From positions 1 through 7,534 of the forward strand of contig JAISNE010000293.1 in NCBI GenBank assembly GCA_031276375.1: 7,534 bases of DNA, in the 5' to 3' direction. This document shows positions 5,120-7,534 of this stretch, piece after piece. The DNA comes from Accumulibacter sp. Its GTDB lineage: Bacteria; Pseudomonadota; Gammaproteobacteria; Burkholderiales; Rhodocyclaceae. The position numbers were made by a program, and so were the translations under genes. Each line of letters opens with the position of its first letter. Position 1 is the first letter of the stretch. Under the pieces are notes generated by a model, which worked only from the letters and a program-made list of their open reading frames with translations, did not search any database and was not told the origin of the DNA.

Positions 5120-6467
5120 AACCTCCACCGGCAAGACCGGCCAGCACTCCCAGTTCTCCCTGTTCCGCGAGCGCCGTTTCTGGCCGCTGTTCGTCACCCA
5201 GTTCCTCGGCGCGTTCAACGACAACGCCTACAAGAACGCGCTGGTCGTGCTGCTCACCTTTGGCGCGGCCTCGTGGACAAGCATGAAACCCGAAGTCCTG
5301 GCCAACGTGGCGGCGGGCCTGTTCATCCTGCCCTTCTTCCTCTTCTCCGCCACCGCCGGGCAACTGGCGGACAAGTTCGACAAGGCGCGCCTGGCGCGCG
5401 CGACCAAGCTCCTGGAAATCGTCATCGTCATGCTCGCCGCCCTTGGCTTCTGGCGGCAAAGCCTGCCGGTGCTGCTCGCGGCGCTGTTCCTGCTGGGCCT
5501 GCAATCGGCGCTGTTCGGCCCGGTGAAATACGCCATCCTGCCGCAGCACCTGCGCCCCGACGAACTGATCGGCGGCAACGCGCTGGTGGAAGCGGGCACC
5601 TTTGTTTCCGTGCTGCTCGGCACGCTCACCGGCGGCCTGCTGGCCGGCCTCGACGGCGGCGTCGGCTGGATCGTGGCCATCTGCCTGGCGGTGGCGGTCG
5701 GCGGTTATCTGGCGAGCCGCGCCATTCCCGAGGCCCCCGCGCCCGCGCCGGAACTGGCGATCGCCGCCAATCCGCTGCGCGAAACATGGCGCTGCATCGG
5801 CTTCGCGCGCCAGGAACGCAGCGTCTTTCTCTCCATCCTGGCGATTTCCTGGTTCTGGGCCTACGGCGCCTTGCTGCTGGCGCAGTTTCCGGCCTACACC
5901 AAGGGCGTGCTCGGCGGCGATGAAAGCCTGGTGACCACGCTGCTGGCGGTATTCTCGATCGGCATCGGCGCGGGCTCGCTCCTGTGCGAACGGCTCACCC
6001 GCCGCCGCGGCAAGCTGGTGGAGCCGGGACTGGTGCCGCTCGGCGCGCTCGGAATGGTCATTTTCGGCGCCGACCTGGCCTTCGCCGCGCCGGGCGGGGC
6101 CGCCGGCGCGGCCTTGCCGCTGGCCGAAGCCCTGGGCCGGGGCGGCGCCTGGCGCGTCCTCGCCGATCTCCTGCTGCTCGGCGCCTCCGGCGGCCTCTAT
6201 TGCGTGCCGCTCTACGCGCTGGTGCAGCAACGCAGCGCGGTCGAATACCGGGCGCGGATCATCGCCGCCAACAACATCCTCAATTCCCTGTTCATGGTGC
6301 TGGCCGCCGTCGGCGCCAGCCTGTTCCTCGACAAGGGTCATGGCATCCCGAGCCTCTTCCTGCTGGCGGCGGGGTTGCACGCCATGGTCACGATCTACAT
6401 CTTCAGCGTGGTGCCGGAGTTTCTCATTCGCGCCCTGGCGTGGCTCGGCTGGCGGCGGGAGTCGTGA
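5112..6467 (+). CDS. lplT: LplT-like MFS lysophospholipid transporter
   Basis: A 451-residue inner-membrane protein of the major facilitator superfamily with roughly 12 hydrophobic segments. [15 protein letters not shown] (about 30-44) lies in the first helix. [12 protein letters not shown] (about 83-94) is MFS motif [10 protein letters not shown] (about 136-144), [22 protein letters not shown] (about 154-175) and [15 protein letters not shown] (about 360-374) match positions I recall in E. coli LplT. LplT flips lyso-PE and related lysophospholipids to the cytoplasmic leaflet for Aas. In some bacteria this MFS domain is fused to Aas; here it is a separate gene two positions downstream. The ATG overlaps the end of the hydrolase gene (ATGGATGA), implying translational coupling. 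It is longer than E. coli LplT by about 50 residues, partly in an Ala/Pro linker near 207-215 and a Gly/Ala-rich loop near 325-345. The exact substrate is inferred. Confidence 0.85.
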   Translation: MDETSTGKTGQHSQFSLFRERRFWPLFVTQFLGAFNDNAYKNALVVLLTFGAASWTSMKPEVLANVAAGLFILPFFLFSATAGQLADKFDKARLARATKLLEIVIVMLAALGFWRQSLPVLLAALFLLGLQSALFGPVKYAILPQHLRPDELIGGNALVEAGTFVSVLLGTLTGGLLAGLDGGVGWIVAICLAVAVGGYLASRAIPEAPAPAPELAIAANPLRETWRCIGFARQERSVFLSILAISWFWAYGALLLAQFPAYTKGVLGGDESLVTTLLAVFSIGIGAGSLLCERLTRRRGKLVEPGLVPLGALGMVIFGADLAFAAPGGAAGAALPLAEALGRGGAWRVLADLLLLGASGGLYCVPLYALVQQRSAVEYRARIIAANNILNSLFMVLAAVGASLFLDKGHGIPSLFLLAAGLHAMVTIYIFSVVPEFLIRALAWLGWRRES

Positions 6468-6768
6468 CTGAGGAATTCAGGATGAACCGAGAGGGCATCG
6501 CCGGCGCTTCCTCGCCGCCAGCGTCCCGGCGTTCGTCCTGGCAGACGAGGCGGTCTACCCGCGCCCGCGCTGGCCCGCGGCGCGCCCAGGCGGTGAGGAG
6601 GTCGACGGCTTCGGCGGGGCCGCTGATCCGGGCTTCGACGTTGCCGTCGTCGCGGTTGCGCACCCAGCCGTCGAGGCCGAGTTGGCGCGCCTTTTCCATC
6701 AGCGACCAGCGGAAGCCGACGCCCTGGACGCGACCTTCGATGAGTAGCCGGCGCGTGACGGCGGCCAT
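6424..6768 (-). CDS. acyP: Acylphosphatase with C-terminal extension
   Basis: A small cytoplasmic enzyme that hydrolyses acyl phosphates such as acetyl phosphate or carbamoyl phosphate. [10 protein letters not shown] (residues 12-21) is the phosphate-binding loop with catalytic R20. [17 protein letters not shown] (about 34-50) contains the catalytic N38 and the second family signature. The protein is 114 residues, against roughly 90-95 usual; the fold should end near FILNSS (about 95-100), and the last 14 residues are an extra tail encoded inside the convergent lplT-like gene. The ATG at 6768-6766 overlaps the stop of the preceding hydrogenase-like gene (TAATG), so translation is probably coupled to it. 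This makes it part of the same transcript, although its functional link to the complex is unclear. Confidence 0.92.
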   Translation of the reverse strand: MAAVTRRLLIEGRVQGVGFRWSLMEKARQLGLDGWVRNRDDGNVEARISGPAEAVDLLTAWARRGPARARVDRLVCQDERRDAGGEEAPAMPSRFILNSSVTTPAASRATPGRE

Positions 6769-7313
6769 TATTGGCCTTCCGCGGCCGTCTCTTGGTCCTT
6801 GGCCGTTTCCGGGGCGATGGCCGCGAGGATGCCCTGCATCAGCCGCAGCGGCGCGGGCGGGCAGCCGGGGATGGCGACGTCGACCGGGATGACGTTGGAT
6901 ACGCGCCCGCGACTGGCGTAGCTCTCGCCGAAGATGCCACCGGTGCAACCGCAGTCGCCGACGGCGACGACCAGTTTGGGCTCGGGCGTGGCGTCGTAGG
7001 CGCGCTTCAGGGCGACCTCCATGTTGCTGGCGACCGGGCCGGTGACCAACAGCAGGTCGGCGTGGCGCGGGCTGGCGGCGAATTTGATGCCGAGCGCTTC
7101 GAGGTTGTAATACGGGTTGGAGAGCGCGTGGATTTCCAGCTCGCAGGCGTTGCACGAGCCGGCGTCGATGTGGCGGATGACCAGCGCGCGCCCGAGTCGG
7201 CGGAGCATGGCCTCGGACAGGCGTTGCGCGGCGCTCCGCAACGCTTCGTCGGCGTCCGGGGCGGGTTCGCTGACGATGCCGGTACGGAGGATCTGGCGAA
7301 GCATCGGGAACAT
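6768..7313 (-). CDS. Hydrogenase-like complex small subunit (NuoB/HyfI family)
   Basis: A 181-residue protein of the family shared by complex I NuoB and group-4 hydrogenase small subunits (HyfI, HycG). It should sit at the cytoplasmic face of a membrane complex and carry the iron-sulfur cluster nearest the large-subunit active site. GSCNACELE (C54, C57), GDCGCTGG (C121, C123) and PGCPPAP (C151) supply the four expected cluster ligands, so the [4Fe-4S] site looks intact. [12 protein letters not shown] (about 65-76) and [11 protein letters not shown] (about 88-98) are typical of the hydrogenase-type branch. The N-terminal 40 residues are variable, and the tail after about 165 is not conserved. 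It starts 10 bp after the large-subunit stop, with AGG overlapping that stop as a possible ribosome site. It is probably an Ehr-type subunit; see the large subunit. Confidence 0.92.
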   Translation of the reverse strand: MFPMLRQILRTGIVSEPAPDADEALRSAAQRLSEAMLRRLGRALVIRHIDAGSCNACELEIHALSNPYYNLEALGIKFAASPRHADLLLVTGPVASNMEVALKRAYDATPEPKLVVAVGDCGCTGGIFGESYASRGRVSNVIPVDVAIPGCPPAPLRLMQGILAAIAPETAKDQETAAEGQ

Positions 7314-7323
7314 GGTCGGCTAC

Positions 7324-7534
7324 CTAAAGGTCCGGTCCGGCGTAGGACAGGTTGAACGATTTGTTGATCAGCGGGAAATCGGGAACGATGTTGTCGATGA
7401 TCGCGTGTTCGAGCGCCGGCCAGTTCTGCCAGGACGGGTCGTGGCAGTGGCAGCGGCGGATCTCGCCGCCGGCGCCGGTTTCGAGCGCGACGAGGATGTC
7501 GCCGCGCCAGCCCTCGATCCAGCCGAAACCGCGC
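7324..7534 (-). CDS. Hydrogenase-like complex large subunit (HyfG/HycE/NuoD family), C-terminal fragment
   Basis: Only the last 69 residues are visible; the gene continues beyond the right edge. RGFGWIEGWRGDILVALETG (the first 20 residues seen) corresponds to the conserved Gly-rich, EGxRG segment near the C-terminus of NuoD and group-4 hydrogenase large subunits. The end reads HAIIDNIVPDFPLINKSFNLSYAGPDL. In NuoD and NiFe hydrogenases the equivalent position reads SFDPCxxC; here SFNLSYAG has neither cysteine. The protein therefore lacks half of the nickel ligands, as in energy-converting-hydrogenase-related (Ehr) complexes and as expected for a non-hydrogen-evolving relative. An unusual RRCHCHDPSW segment lies about 40 residues before the end. 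The N-terminal ligand pair lies outside the window and cannot be checked. Confidence 0.85.
   Translation of the reverse strand, partial: RGFGWIEGWRGDILVALETGAGGEIRRCHCHDPSWQNWPALEHAIIDNIVPDFPLINKSFNLSYAGPDL

Noticed and set aside
4887..6380. A 497-codon open frame on the minus strand opposite the transporter
   Set aside because: The translation is low-complexity (Gln, Arg, Glu, Gly rich) and lies wholly opposite the well-supported MFS and hydrolase genes.

Overview
This is a high-GC chromosomal window from a Proteobacterium. A beta- or gammaproteobacterium, for example a Rhodocyclales-like lineage, is the best guess, based on an Aas close to the enterobacterial protein, a membrane-bound hydrogenase-like module, a Tat-exported hydrolase and many REP-like intergenic palindromes. 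The assignment is an inference; no rRNA or other decisive marker is present.

Left part (1-1178): minus strand, the 5' end of miaA (tRNA dimethylallyltransferase, cut by the window edge), preceded by a small secreted DUF4124-like protein (331-792). The spacers at 190-330 and 793-1178 are AT-richer than the rest and hold REP-like palindromes, a motif shared between spacers, and a direct repeat bracketing a long inverted repeat.

Middle part (1179-6467): plus strand, four genes: an ArsR-type regulator without the classical metal-binding cysteines; aas, a bifunctional acyltransferase plus acyl-ACP synthetase (PlsC domain followed by an AMP-binding domain); a Tat-exported metal-dependent amidohydrolase; and an LplT-like MFS lysophospholipid flippase. 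Aas and LplT together recover lysophospholipids: LplT flips them inward and Aas re-acylates them. Here the hydrolase and a cluster of four 19-nt hairpins separate the two partners. The hydrolase and flippase overlap by 8 bp.

Right part (6424-7534): minus strand, the downstream end of an energy-converting-hydrogenase-like operon: the C-terminus of the large subunit, the complete small (NuoB/HyfI-like) subunit, then an acylphosphatase coupled through a TAATG junction. The large subunit ends without the DPCxxC nickel-binding motif while the small subunit keeps its iron-sulfur cysteines. This points to a hydrogenase-related (Ehr-type) complex rather than a true NiFe hydrogenase. The acylphosphatase gene runs 44 bp into the 3' end of the convergent lplT-like gene.

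The most interesting items are the nickel-site loss, the hydrolase placed between Aas and LplT, and the repeat family whose stems vary in sequence while the hairpin geometry and the TCY/RGA triloop are kept.
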